From Syngnathus acus (taxonomy: Eukaryota; Chordata; Actinopteri; Syngnathiformes; Syngnathidae), in NCBI RefSeq assembly GCF_901709675.1, contig NW_023590224.1:186001-250000 (forward strand): a stretch of 64,000 bases of DNA, given 5' to 3'. A program made the position numbers and the translations under genes. Of this stretch, positions 1 to 8,449 are shown piece by piece. The notes under the pieces are model-generated. The model had not been told where the DNA came from and made no database searches. It saw nothing but the letters and a program-made list of their open reading frames with translations. Positions within the stretch are counted from its first letter, which is position 1. Each line of letters starts with the position of its first letter.

Positions 1-71
1 TGTCTCCCCGAAATCTTCAGTCACTGAGCTTCCCTGGCCCGAATGTGCGGCCACCGCCCGACCCCTTCTAT
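1..71 (-). other. Region downstream of env, no gene seen
   Basis: On the minus strand this is the first 71 bases after the env stop. It is GC-rich and shows no open frame of note. It does not match the start of the LTR of the plus-strand element. By analogy with that element, accessory genes, a polypurine tract and the 3' LTR should follow to the left of the window. Confidence 0.4.
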
Positions 72-2864
72 TTAAGAAGAAATCTTGACTCCCCCTCCTG
101 AGAGGGGTGTCATCCGCGTAGGTAGTGACGCCCCAATAATTGTCAGAGTTCGAAGTCTCTTGACATTTCCTTTTAAGGCAGTGCCCGCTACGATCGCGAC
201 CCCAATCAAAACGAACACCAACAATATCCCCGCCCCGGCCGATTTCAGCACCACTGTCAAAGCGCCAGTAATTACATCACCAATAACGCCTATCGCGGCG
301 TCTTTAGCCGCTTGAAGTGCCGATCCGATCTTTTCAAACCAAGTACAGTCGTGAATATTTTTTCCATGGCCACACTTGATCCAATGTTCCCCGGGGGAGA
401 AACATGTTCCATTATTGAAAATCCTATTTGGCCCTACCCAATCAAATCCCATAAACTGTCGGCCTTCGCAAAGGCTCTTTCGAAACGCCCGCCCTTCCGC
501 AATCTGTATTAGAGCTGGCAGCCGATATGGAATTGACACAGGTCTACTCAGATTAAGCAATCCTTCATTTTGTAACCAAGTTTCACACGGCTGTCGGTCG
601 CTAGAGGGCTGACGCCTCCACGTTTTCTGCGGCGAGTTCAACTCCCACAAGGCTCCTTCCACACTTCTGTATTTCTCGTCTAGATACTTGTCTGCACAAT
701 ATTCTTTCCAATTAGGCAATGTAATACATTGTTCACGAGCTAGGGCCACTAGGCACTTTGTTTTATCAGTGTTACAAGTCATTGACCAAGGCCGAGGATT
801 CACATAGATATAGGGGGAATACATGCCCGTGGGCCAAATATCAGTTTCTTTCGAATATACTGTCGCCATAAATTGGTATTGGACCCAATAATTTGTAGTT
901 ACATTTAAACAGGGTATCACCCATTGTTTCATTTCATACCCATTAAACCCCCACCACGTTTTCTCGGCCACTTTTGTGGCCACCTCAGACCATGCCTGTA
1001 ACACCCCTTTAACTGTTCTGTTTGCCAAGAGACTGGTACAGTTGTGAACCCACCTAGTGCCCAAGACGGATCGTTTGATCTCATCCAGGTCACATCTTGG
1101 CGACTTTCCAACAGTCCAGTCCCTACCATGCAGATTAACATAAATCTTCCCCACTACACATTGGTCAATTTTGTCAAAGTCCCCCGGTACCACTGTAAAT
1201 AAATCGTCAGGCGTGGGCACCCGCTGAACCCATAATTGTCTCGCGGACGTGTACAACCGGTGTCCCCCTTGGTACCTGGCTGGCACAGCTATTTCTCTTT
1301 CGACCTGCCACAGCCATGGCAACGATTCATTCAACCAAAACTCAAAATCCACCGGACCTTTATTAGGGTTGAATATCCTCCCTGACTTTGTCGAGGCTGT
1401 GATAGGGGCCATTAATTTCTGGTACTTATACGCCCACATTATAACATGGTAATTGTCACTGCAAATTTGTCCCACATTATAATAACACGGATCCAACCCA
1501 CTATAAACCTTCTGGCAATCCCTAAACGCCGACGTCCTTTCGTCGGGCCGGCCTCGACGTACCCTGGTAAGCCGACGCTTACTGTTTGAATAATTTGGCG
1601 TTTTTTCACAAACTAAATCTAAACAACTCCAACACGGTTCCCAGCCGGGATAAGTACCGTGGCAAGTGGAGTTTTTCATCGGAGCTGGGAATGAAAATTC
1701 CTCCGGCCTCCTACTGCCTTTCTCCCAATAACCACCTTGAGATTCGGGCAACGGGACACACGAAGCATTACTATACCATTCTGCGTGCTCATGTCCCTCC
1801 TTGTAAATCCAATTCCTCTTAACAATTTTTCCCTCCAGTCTTTTTTTGCAAATCAAGCTTATTGTCAGATTGGCATAATTTCTGGGTGCCATAAAATACC
1901 GAATATCACAAGCACTGATGCTGTGCCTGGCATGTCGAGTCCCATTTACGCGTTCAAAATGGTCGGAAAAAAGAGTCACTTCCCTCAAGATGTCCCTCTT
2001 CGTCTTATTCCGTTTGTCTTCCTGATTACCAGGGAGCGGAAATGCCCCTGGTTTGAACGGCCAAGCGGTCATCTTTCCTGGTTGTCGTAGCATCGTCGTC
2101 CAAAGCTGCCGCGCAGAAATGTCAGGCGCCGTGGAATCGTTCCATTCCACGGTGATGCTTTCAAACTCCACAGCCCAACAGGTCTGGTTGAAAAGCCGTG
2201 TTCCATCATATCTGACGTTGATCATCTCCATCAGGTCGTTCCGGGTCGTACTCATTCGAAGCGCGTAGCAGACCAGGACGCATGCCAAAATGACTGAAAT
2301 AAGTACTGCCGCCAGCCAGTCCATCGCCCGGGACCTCCTCCTTGGCAAGGCGGGCCGAGGAGAGATGGTCGGCTCCCAATCAATTGTATCCCAATCCACC
2401 ACAGGGTAGTCGAGCAGGTCCCGCGGCTCTTCGTAAAAAGGTGAGATTCGAGGAACCTCATAACCATCGTTCGCTCTGAAAGTCACTCCTTTCTCCTGAC
2501 GGTGGACAGCATATCTTTCCACCGGTCTTGAGCTTGCTCTGTGGTCCAGGGGAGGAATCACCCCTGGCCAGGTGCCATCCAGGCTTGGCCCTGGATTATT
2601 CCTCTCTGAAGCTGTGTTCGCATAGATTGGCTCCAAAGTTATCCATTCCTTATTCACATATATTTCTTGCCCCTCTTCTTCCCGTCGTAAAGCCCTCTTA
2701 CCAAAGGCTGGATTGTTCCAGCCCTTTGCCTCGGTGTGTGTGACCCCTGGGTCGGCGAGGTCGCAGCCAGGAAGGACAGCCACGCAGTCCGGGAGAGTAC
2801 GTGGTGACCCACCACCCTCCAAGCTCATTGTCCTCCTTCTCTTGGCTCCGTGCGGGTAGCTCAT
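72..2864 (-). CDS. env: Retroviral envelope glycoprotein, 930 aa, intact
   Basis: Surface glycoprotein precursor for receptor binding and membrane fusion. A hydrophilic N-terminal region of about 180 residues precedes a first membrane segment at about 184-202, which follows a basic stretch (RRRSR, 175-179). A second membrane segment lies at about 875-896, followed by a tail of some 34 residues. There are 14 N-glycosylation sequons between residues 226 and 818, and many cysteines. Candidate furin-type sites are RNKTKR at 285-290 and RVRRGR at 434-439; neither is followed by an obvious hydrophobic fusion peptide, so the SU/TM boundary is unsure. The two-anchor precursor with a leader membrane segment resembles spumavirus Env, although the leader here is much longer. 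The start ATG has G at -3; an out-of-frame ATG lies 10 nt upstream. Assignment rests on architecture and position, not on a detected family motif. Confidence 0.85.
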   Translation of the reverse strand: MSYPHGAKRRRTMSLEGGGSPRTLPDCVAVLPGCDLADPGVTHTEAKGWNNPAFGKRALRREEEGQEIYVNKEWITLEPIYANTASERNNPGPSLDGTWPGVIPPLDHRASSRPVERYAVHRQEKGVTFRANDGYEVPRISPFYEEPRDLLDYPVVDWDTIDWEPTISPRPALPRRRSRAMDWLAAVLISVILACVLVCYALRMSTTRNDLMEMINVRYDGTRLFNQTCWAVEFESITVEWNDSTAPDISARQLWTTMLRQPGKMTAWPFKPGAFPLPGNQEDKRNKTKRDILREVTLFSDHFERVNGTRHARHSISACDIRYFMAPRNYANLTISLICKKRLEGKIVKRNWIYKEGHEHAEWYSNASCVPLPESQGGYWEKGSRRPEEFSFPAPMKNSTCHGTYPGWEPCWSCLDLVCEKTPNYSNSKRRLTRVRRGRPDERTSAFRDCQKVYSGLDPCYYNVGQICSDNYHVIMWAYKYQKLMAPITASTKSGRIFNPNKGPVDFEFWLNESLPWLWQVEREIAVPARYQGGHRLYTSARQLWVQRVPTPDDLFTVVPGDFDKIDQCVVGKIYVNLHGRDWTVGKSPRCDLDEIKRSVLGTRWVHNCTSLLANRTVKGVLQAWSEVATKVAEKTWWGFNGYEMKQWVIPCLNVTTNYWVQYQFMATVYSKETDIWPTGMYSPYIYVNPRPWSMTCNTDKTKCLVALAREQCITLPNWKEYCADKYLDEKYRSVEGALWELNSPQKTWRRQPSSDRQPCETWLQNEGLLNLSRPVSIPYRLPALIQIAEGRAFRKSLCEGRQFMGFDWVGPNRIFNNGTCFSPGEHWIKCGHGKNIHDCTWFEKIGSALQAAKDAAIGVIGDVITGALTVVLKSAGAGILLVFVLIGVAIVAGTALKGNVKRLRTLTIIGASLPTRMTPLSGGGVKISS
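89..99 (-). promoter_or_regulatory. Candidate polypurine tract at the end of env
   Basis: On the minus strand the last codons of env contain a purine run (GGAGGGGGAG). It resembles the tract GAGGAGGGGG directly before the 3' LTR of the plus-strand element. The sequence that follows does not begin with TG, so this may be an internal tract or chance. Confidence 0.3.
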
Positions 2865-3118
2865 GGCTGAGCATTCCTCGGGGTCGAATGAAGATCTGGT
2901 ACCACTCCTTCTTGTTTATACAAGATTTCCTTCAGCCCCTCCTTCGTCACTGGCCACTCCCCTGTGACATCATCCAAGTCGGATGGGCACGCCTTCCTCC
3001 TGCGGCCTCCGCAGTCCCTGCTGTCAGCCTCTTTCACTCTGGCTCCTACAGTCCATTTACAACACAGTGTTATTGTATATACATATTCACAAAAAAAAAA
3101 AAATTCTTGTGGACTCCT
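2865..3118 (-). other. Spacer between the extra gene and env, possible splice acceptor
   Basis: No coding frame is supported in these 254 bases. On the minus strand a run of 13 T (3103-3091) is followed about 45 nt later by CTGTAG (3051-3046), a plausible acceptor for a spliced env message. A TATAAAC on the minus strand near 2910-2919 could be an internal promoter element, as spumaviruses have one near the env region, but the match is short. Confidence 0.3.
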
Positions 3119-5191
3119 TTATTCGTTGTCCCTGCCCGGGGAGTCTGGCCGACTCCACTGTTTAGTCAGCTCATCCACGGCAGCTCGTCGACTTTCCTCC
3201 CACCGCGGTGGTAGTGATTTGTCAAACCACAACGTGTAATAGGAAGCTGCTCGGGCCAACTCTGCTAATGATGTGTCAGACGCGGATGGCCCTGGTTCCT
3301 CAGGACTGGTATCCACCGTATCCTCTGACCTGTCGCTCTCTCGGCCGTCGACCCGTCCTCTAGTCTCGTAGGCTCTTCGCTTCCTCACCGCTAATATTGG
3401 ACACGTCTTGAGGGAGCGGTGGCGGTCCGGTCCCCATCTGGTGCTTCCACTTCCATCACATCCAGGCGTAGGACACGCCTCAAGGGTCCCCGCATACACC
3501 GGACATCCTCCGAGCGAGCGGTGGGTACTTGACCCTGGTCGGGTGTTCCCACCCCCACTACAGCCAGGCATGGGGCAAACTGCCGGATATGACTTCGTCA
3601 AGCACTGGGAGGGGGACGGGAACTTTCCGGTTTGGTGACTTGCGCCACCGCCTTCCGCGTTTGGGCTTCTCGCTAAATTCTCCCCCTGGTTTGGTGTAGT
3701 TCTGGGGAGAGAAGTGGTTAAACCCCTTAAGTCTCCCGCCCCTCGTTTTTCAACGTCGTTTTCCTTAGTTATTATCGATTGAGGCAGACCCTCCTGCGTC
3801 AACTCCAGCTCCGGGCTCTCCTGACGTTTTCCTCTCTCTGGCGGCTCCAGGTCATTCATTTCCTCAACTGTTTCTTGAGGTTCCCTTGCCGCTGCTGCGG
3901 CCTCCTGTTCCCCTCTTTCTTCGCGAAGAGGAACCAGGATTTGCTCTCGTTCTTCTCTTGCTCCGCTGAGCGGAATCGGGACTTGCTCTTGTTCCGCTCT
4001 CGCTTGTCTTGGATCCCTGCGAATCGCCCGGACCAGGACTCCGGCGCCCATTATGGCGAAGAAATGGCTGAGACGTTTGGCTTCGAATGTCACTCCCAGC
4101 GAATATATTCCTTCATAGGGAATGATTGCCATTTTGACTGTAATCCCTACCAGTGCTGCCTCATCCTCATTCACCAAAAGGCCGGATCCGACTTTGTTAC
4201 CAGGAGCTAAACAAAACATTCCCTTCTTCGTTACATACTGAAATCCTTTGTTACTCATGTCCAACACACTTCGGTAGCAATACATATTGCTCACGACTGT
4301 GTTGGTCTCCGTAGGGGCTGCCCCCACCGCGACCAACGGTGCGTCCTTGTACGCCACCAACTGGGCTATTGCCCGGGCCCAGGTGATTGGCTTCCAAGGC
4401 TCGTTCAGCAGGTCTCCTAATGCTGTGCAGCCCCCTACTGGAATAATTGATGCACGAGCAAACAAGGCCCTTTCATCGGCCTTGTCCGTGAAACAGCCGG
4501 CAGGCCGGCCAGCTTGCCCTGTCCAGGGCCAGCAATAGCCCAGGGCTGCATATAAATTCTTCATGGCCTGTTTGTGATCGTATGCAGGCCAAGCTGCTCC
4601 CCCCAATACTGGATAGAGAGTTGCTAGGGGAGTCATGGCCTTGGTGATATGCCATCCTTGTGCCTCACCTACTCTTAATAATTTTCCCGTTGCCATGCGA
4701 TCCAAACACATGGGGCAATATGTCAGTATACCGCCGTCCCAAGCGCATGTACACGTGGCCACTTGTTGAGCCCGTGCATCTATGATCGGTCCGGTCTCCC
4801 ACTGTGCAAAGACCACCATTCTTGCCAAGATGGTGATCCGACAAGGGTGGCACACCATGGCATCCAGCACTTTGACCGGGAGCCTGTCCTCGTTCCTCAG
4901 GGCAAACTCCAAGTCTCTTACGTCGGGGGTCATATTTGATGGCATCATGAAACCTACTCCTGACCACCTAGTAGGCAACAAATTTGGTGTCGAACAAATG
5001 ACACATGCTTCGTCGACCCTTGTCCAGCGAAAATGTTCCGGTCCATCGGGAGTGCCCCCCCTCTTGGCCAATTTCACTAGATTTAGGGCCCTTCCGGCTT
5101 GAATCCCATACGGCGACCGTCTTACGATGACCGCTCCTTTGTGCGCGGCCAAGCGCACGAAGGCCGGGAATGTACTGTAGTCGGTTGCCAT
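3119..5191 (-). CDS. Extra retroviral gene between pol and env, two Myt1-type C2HC zinc fingers, 690 aa
   Basis: No full-length family is recognised. The N-terminal half has paired cysteines (C63/C66, C114/C117, C147/C149, C159/C162) that could bind zinc, then a globular part to about residue 392. Residues 395-465 are rich in Glu, Arg and Ala and probably extended or helical. Two tandem fingers follow: C539-x4-C544-x12-H557-x5-C563 and C573-x4-C578-x12-H591-x5-C597. Both carry the Myt1/NZF hallmarks CPxPGC and HRSLxxCP. The His that follows the GxG in most Myt1 fingers is Asn or Ser here. A basic VRKRR at 602-606 could be a nuclear signal, and the C-terminus is acidic then mixed. The ATG lies 12 nt after the pol stop in a weak context, so expression is probably from a spliced message. 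The first 63 or so residues are conserved in the plus-strand element. A nuclear, DNA-binding regulatory role is inference. Confidence 0.82.
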   Translation of the reverse strand: MATDYSTFPAFVRLAAHKGAVIVRRSPYGIQAGRALNLVKLAKRGGTPDGPEHFRWTRVDEACVICSTPNLLPTRWSGVGFMMPSNMTPDVRDLEFALRNEDRLPVKVLDAMVCHPCRITILARMVVFAQWETGPIIDARAQQVATCTCAWDGGILTYCPMCLDRMATGKLLRVGEAQGWHITKAMTPLATLYPVLGGAAWPAYDHKQAMKNLYAALGYCWPWTGQAGRPAGCFTDKADERALFARASIIPVGGCTALGDLLNEPWKPITWARAIAQLVAYKDAPLVAVGAAPTETNTVVSNMYCYRSVLDMSNKGFQYVTKKGMFCLAPGNKVGSGLLVNEDEAALVGITVKMAIIPYEGIYSLGVTFEAKRLSHFFAIMGAGVLVRAIRRDPRQARAEQEQVPIPLSGAREEREQILVPLREERGEQEAAAAAREPQETVEEMNDLEPPERGKRQESPELELTQEGLPQSIITKENDVEKRGAGDLRGLTTSLPRTTPNQGENLARSPNAEGGGASHQTGKFPSPSQCLTKSYPAVCPMPGCSGGGNTRPGSSTHRSLGGCPVYAGTLEACPTPGCDGSGSTRWGPDRHRSLKTCPILAVRKRRAYETRGRVDGRESDRSEDTVDTSPEEPGPSASDTSLAELARAASYYTLWFDKSLPPRWEESRRAAVDELTKQWSRPDSPGRDNE

Positions 5192-5203
5192 ATATCTTCT
5201 AAG

Positions 5204-8200
5204 TTACTTCTTGGTTTTAATTGGGTCAGCCGGTAACGGCTTCAGCTGTTCAACTCCCTGGATTCCTTTCCTCTTCAGTCGTACTGTGTTGTCATCCAAA
5301 ACCGCACTGACTATGTCCAAACAGTCGTACTTGGCCTTTACTGCAGTCTTGCTGTTCAGGTCTCTCGACTTGACCCACACCTTCTGTCCAACGCTGAACC
5401 GACACTTCTCTTTATGCTGGATCGAGCCGTCCTGGGTCCTGCCCACTTCCTGTGACACAAAGTGCCGTTGGTTGAGTTCTTCGGACGGGGAGGGCCGGCT
5501 GGCCCTAGTCCTTCCGTTCAGGTCTGCAACCAAATCAAGTAGTTTAGTACTCCATTCTTTCCCGTTTGCATTTTTTCCCAGCCAGGTTTTAACCAGCCCA
5601 ATGGTTCTCTCTGCTACCCCGTTAGCCTGTGGTGTGTACGGAGGCGAATAGACTCTGATTATTCCCCGCTCACGACACCACTTGTCCACCTGGGCATTTC
5701 TGAAATGAGTTCCATTGTCTGTTCTTAATTCTTTGGGAATTCCTAGCCACATGCACCCGTCTTCCAGTGTCTTGATCACGCTGTTTGCGTTGGCTTTCCT
5801 TACTGCTTTTAGCCCGACATGTCCTGACATTGAGTCAACAAGCACAACAAGGTATTTCTCACCCTTAGTGCCACATATCCCCAAGGGGCCGGCTACGTCC
5901 ATACAAACCGAGCCCCACGGCACAGTACTCCTGATCGTCAATCCGTCCGTGCGATGTCCTCGTCGCCCTGCGTTATATTTGTTGCACAGATTACAATCAC
6001 GCAGGACCGCACGAATCGTCCTGTCAGGGACCCAGAGTTCCAGCATTTCTAATTCTTTTCGCGTAGGCAACGGACCCGCGTGGCCTAGTGCTTCATGTAC
6101 TGCCGACACGACCTGCCTTACGCTTTCATCTGGGACCACTTTTCCACGAGGGGTTTTGTCCCAGTTTTCTGCTCCTACAACTATTATTCTTCTTTCTTGG
6201 ACGTATCGATCAACTTCATTATTCCCTCTCCAATGAGCTCCTTCTTTCACATGAGATCTTTGGTGGACGACATCAAGACACATATTTAGCTGCAACTCAG
6301 CTATTTTCTTCCACACTTCATGGTGGGCCACTAGTTTTCCCCTTGTGCCTTCAAAGCCATTTTCCACCCAAATGGCTAGGTCGAATTTGAGTGCTTGTGC
6401 ACAATAATGACTGTCAGTTACGAGTGTCACGCGTCCAGCGTGATTTTTCTCCGCTTCTAACAGTCCTTCCAGCACTGCCGTAGCTTCTCCTGCCTGCGCG
6501 CTGCCGGGTGTCCTACCTTTGCGGCGGCAACGCTCCTCTCCATTTTGTTTCAGAATAAAACCCCAGTGGGCATTCTGGTCTCCTTCCTTTTTTGACCCGT
6601 CGGTGTAAAGAGTCCATTCATAGGGCTTTTCTTTTTCTGTTTCTTTTGCCAATGTCTGCTTTTTGGTGGAGGTTGTTGTCGGGCCAATGTCTAAGTCGGG
6701 ATCTAGTAGGATGTCCTCCCATCTTCCCCACCTGACATTGGTCGCTTTTGTGCTCTCGATTGTGGATTTCCGAAGAAAACGATGCACGTTACTTCCGGTT
6801 TGGACTTTGATACCTTGCCCTTGTGCCAGGTCTTTCAAATTGCTCCAGTACTTGGCTAACACTGCAAGTTCTTTCTCCTCCTGGGGAAATTTCTTCTCGA
6901 CACTGGAGAGGGTATAGGTCCACAAAGCCACCAAGCCAGCACCTTCGTTGCTGACCGTCACCATTGCATCATTTTCCTCGCAATGCACCTTCGCGACAAG
7001 TTTTACTGTCAGACTTCGTGGCTCAAGCCGCACGGCTTCTCGGACGGCTTGTTTCAAGTTATTCAAATTTTGATTGTCATTGTCTGACCACTGCCACTTC
7101 GCCGTCTTTTGGCTCTCCGGAGCTTTCTTCAAGCGCGCGTACAGTGGTCTTGCATGTTTCTGATAGTGGGGAACATGATCCCGCACATAGTTGCACAGTC
7201 CAAGTATTCGCTGCAACTCTGTCTCTGATCCCGGAGGCGAAATCCGTTCGATTTTTTGTCGAAATCCCTCTGAGATGCCCAGATCCTCGGTCACCTGGAA
7301 TCCCAAGTAATCCACTTGGAACCGGGCTAGTTGGCATTTCTTGAGATTCAGCTTCAGACCCGCAGCGGAGACTCGTTCCACAACCCTTTGCAGCAAGTTT
7401 AGATGTTCCTCTTCTGTGTCATTTGAAACAAACACATCATCAATATACACCGTGACATCCAAGCCATCCAAAACTTGTAAGACAGTCGATTGAAACACAT
7501 TCGGGGAATTCTTGTATCCTTGCGGCAATCTTTGCCACACGTACGACTTCCCCCTGTGTGTAAATGCTGTTTTCCCTTGCGATGTTCTGGCTAGTCGTAA
7601 TGAAAAAAATCCATTTGCCAAGTCAATGCATGACTTGTATTTTTTCACTCTCAGCGTCTTGAGGGATGCCTGGGGATTTATGAGGCTCGCTCGATTAGCC
7701 ACCGTCCGGCGGTTAAGAGCTTTAAAGTTGATTACCGGCCTCCAGCCTCCTCCTGCCGCCGCTGGTTTCTTTACGGCCTGAATTGGGCTGTTGGTCACTG
7801 GATTAGGCTCTTCTCGAATGATGCCAAGCTGTAAGAGTTCCTTCACAATTGTTTCCATTTCAGCCACTGCTTCAGGGTTCAGGGGATATTGTCTTACCGG
7901 TCGATGAACTCCCCCCTCAATTGTGTGGATGTACTTTGATCCAAGGTCTCCACAATCGTTCTTGAAATGCGCCACGGCTGCTTTCTCCAATATTTTGGTC
8001 AGCCTCCGCTTTCCGTCCAGGGACAGGTCGCTGTCTTGGACCAGTTTGCTCTTGACGGTCTCCACATCCACCGGCTTGTACCACTCATTAAGTGGCATAA
8101 TTTTTGTCGGGCCCACACGGACTGCTTTTGCTCTTATCATTTCTAATCTTGTTTTTACTGACTGACGCTGGTGTTTCGGTTTTTTTAGATCCTCTGCGTC

Positions 8201-8449
8201 TCTCAAAGTCAATAGATTATGAGGCCCTTTGACCCAAACTATTCCTTTCCAAATTCCAATGGGCATATTAGTTACTGATCCATCTGCCACCATCACAGTT
8301 AGGTGTCCTATTCTTTTTAAGGCTTTGCGGGTCATTGACACCTCGGCTCCTGTATCCACCAAATATGGAGCTCCTTCGATTTCAGCGTAGAGGTTGTCTC
8401 CATCCCTGTAAACACCCGTCAGGGTGACCCGCGCCTCTTCTTCATTCAT
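5204..8449 (-). CDS. pol: Retroviral Pol: protease, reverse transcriptase, RNase H, integrase, 1081 aa, intact
   Basis: Replication polyprotein. The aspartic protease motif DTGA is at 32-35, almost at the N-terminus. RT shows CIDLANG (catalytic D276), LPQGYKNSP (308-316) and YIDD (335-338). Residues about 480-560 look like a degenerate RNase H, the connection or tether of vertebrate retroviruses. A second, complete RNase H has D617 (TDGS), E655, D679 (TDS) and D747. Integrase has an H785-x4-H790-x28-C819-x2-C822 zinc site, then D851, D911 and E947, which is the D,D35E spacing. A C-terminal DNA-binding region runs to 1081. All catalytic residues are present and no stop interrupts the frame. 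The ATG overlaps the gag stop. H-x4-H is one residue longer than the H-x3-H of most retroviral integrases. Confidence 0.96.
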   Translation of the reverse strand: MNEEEARVTLTGVYRDGDNLYAEIEGAPYLVDTGAEVSMTRKALKRIGHLTVMVADGSVTNMPIGIWKGIVWVKGPHNLLTLRDAEDLKKPKHQRQSVKTRLEMIRAKAVRVGPTKIMPLNEWYKPVDVETVKSKLVQDSDLSLDGKRRLTKILEKAAVAHFKNDCGDLGSKYIHTIEGGVHRPVRQYPLNPEAVAEMETIVKELLQLGIIREEPNPVTNSPIQAVKKPAAAGGGWRPVINFKALNRRTVANRASLINPQASLKTLRVKKYKSCIDLANGFFSLRLARTSQGKTAFTHRGKSYVWQRLPQGYKNSPNVFQSTVLQVLDGLDVTVYIDDVFVSNDTEEEHLNLLQRVVERVSAAGLKLNLKKCQLARFQVDYLGFQVTEDLGISEGFRQKIERISPPGSETELQRILGLCNYVRDHVPHYQKHARPLYARLKKAPESQKTAKWQWSDNDNQNLNNLKQAVREAVRLEPRSLTVKLVAKVHCEENDAMVTVSNEGAGLVALWTYTLSSVEKKFPQEEKELAVLAKYWSNLKDLAQGQGIKVQTGSNVHRFLRKSTIESTKATNVRWGRWEDILLDPDLDIGPTTTSTKKQTLAKETEKEKPYEWTLYTDGSKKEGDQNAHWGFILKQNGEERCRRKGRTPGSAQAGEATAVLEGLLEAEKNHAGRVTLVTDSHYCAQALKFDLAIWVENGFEGTRGKLVAHHEVWKKIAELQLNMCLDVVHQRSHVKEGAHWRGNNEVDRYVQERRIIVVGAENWDKTPRGKVVPDESVRQVVSAVHEALGHAGPLPTRKELEMLELWVPDRTIRAVLRDCNLCNKYNAGRRGHRTDGLTIRSTVPWGSVCMDVAGPLGICGTKGEKYLVVLVDSMSGHVGLKAVRKANANSVIKTLEDGCMWLGIPKELRTDNGTHFRNAQVDKWCRERGIIRVYSPPYTPQANGVAERTIGLVKTWLGKNANGKEWSTKLLDLVADLNGRTRASRPSPSEELNQRHFVSQEVGRTQDGSIQHKEKCRFSVGQKVWVKSRDLNSKTAVKAKYDCLDIVSAVLDDNTVRLKRKGIQGVEQLKPLPADPIKTKK
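8446..8449 (-). promoter_or_regulatory. ATGA overlap of gag stop and pol start
   Basis: On the minus strand the gag stop TGA and the pol start ATG share the four bases ATGA, putting pol in the -1 frame relative to gag. No canonical X-XXY-YYZ slippery heptamer was seen just upstream. Pol may therefore be made by reinitiation or from a spliced message, as in spumaviruses, rather than by frameshifting. Which one cannot be told from sequence. Confidence 0.6.

Noticed and set aside
3091-3103. A13 run as a poly(A) tail of a retrocopy
   Set aside because: It lies inside the provirus between two of its genes, with no target duplication or gene copy beside it. A T-tract of a splice acceptor on the minus strand is more likely.
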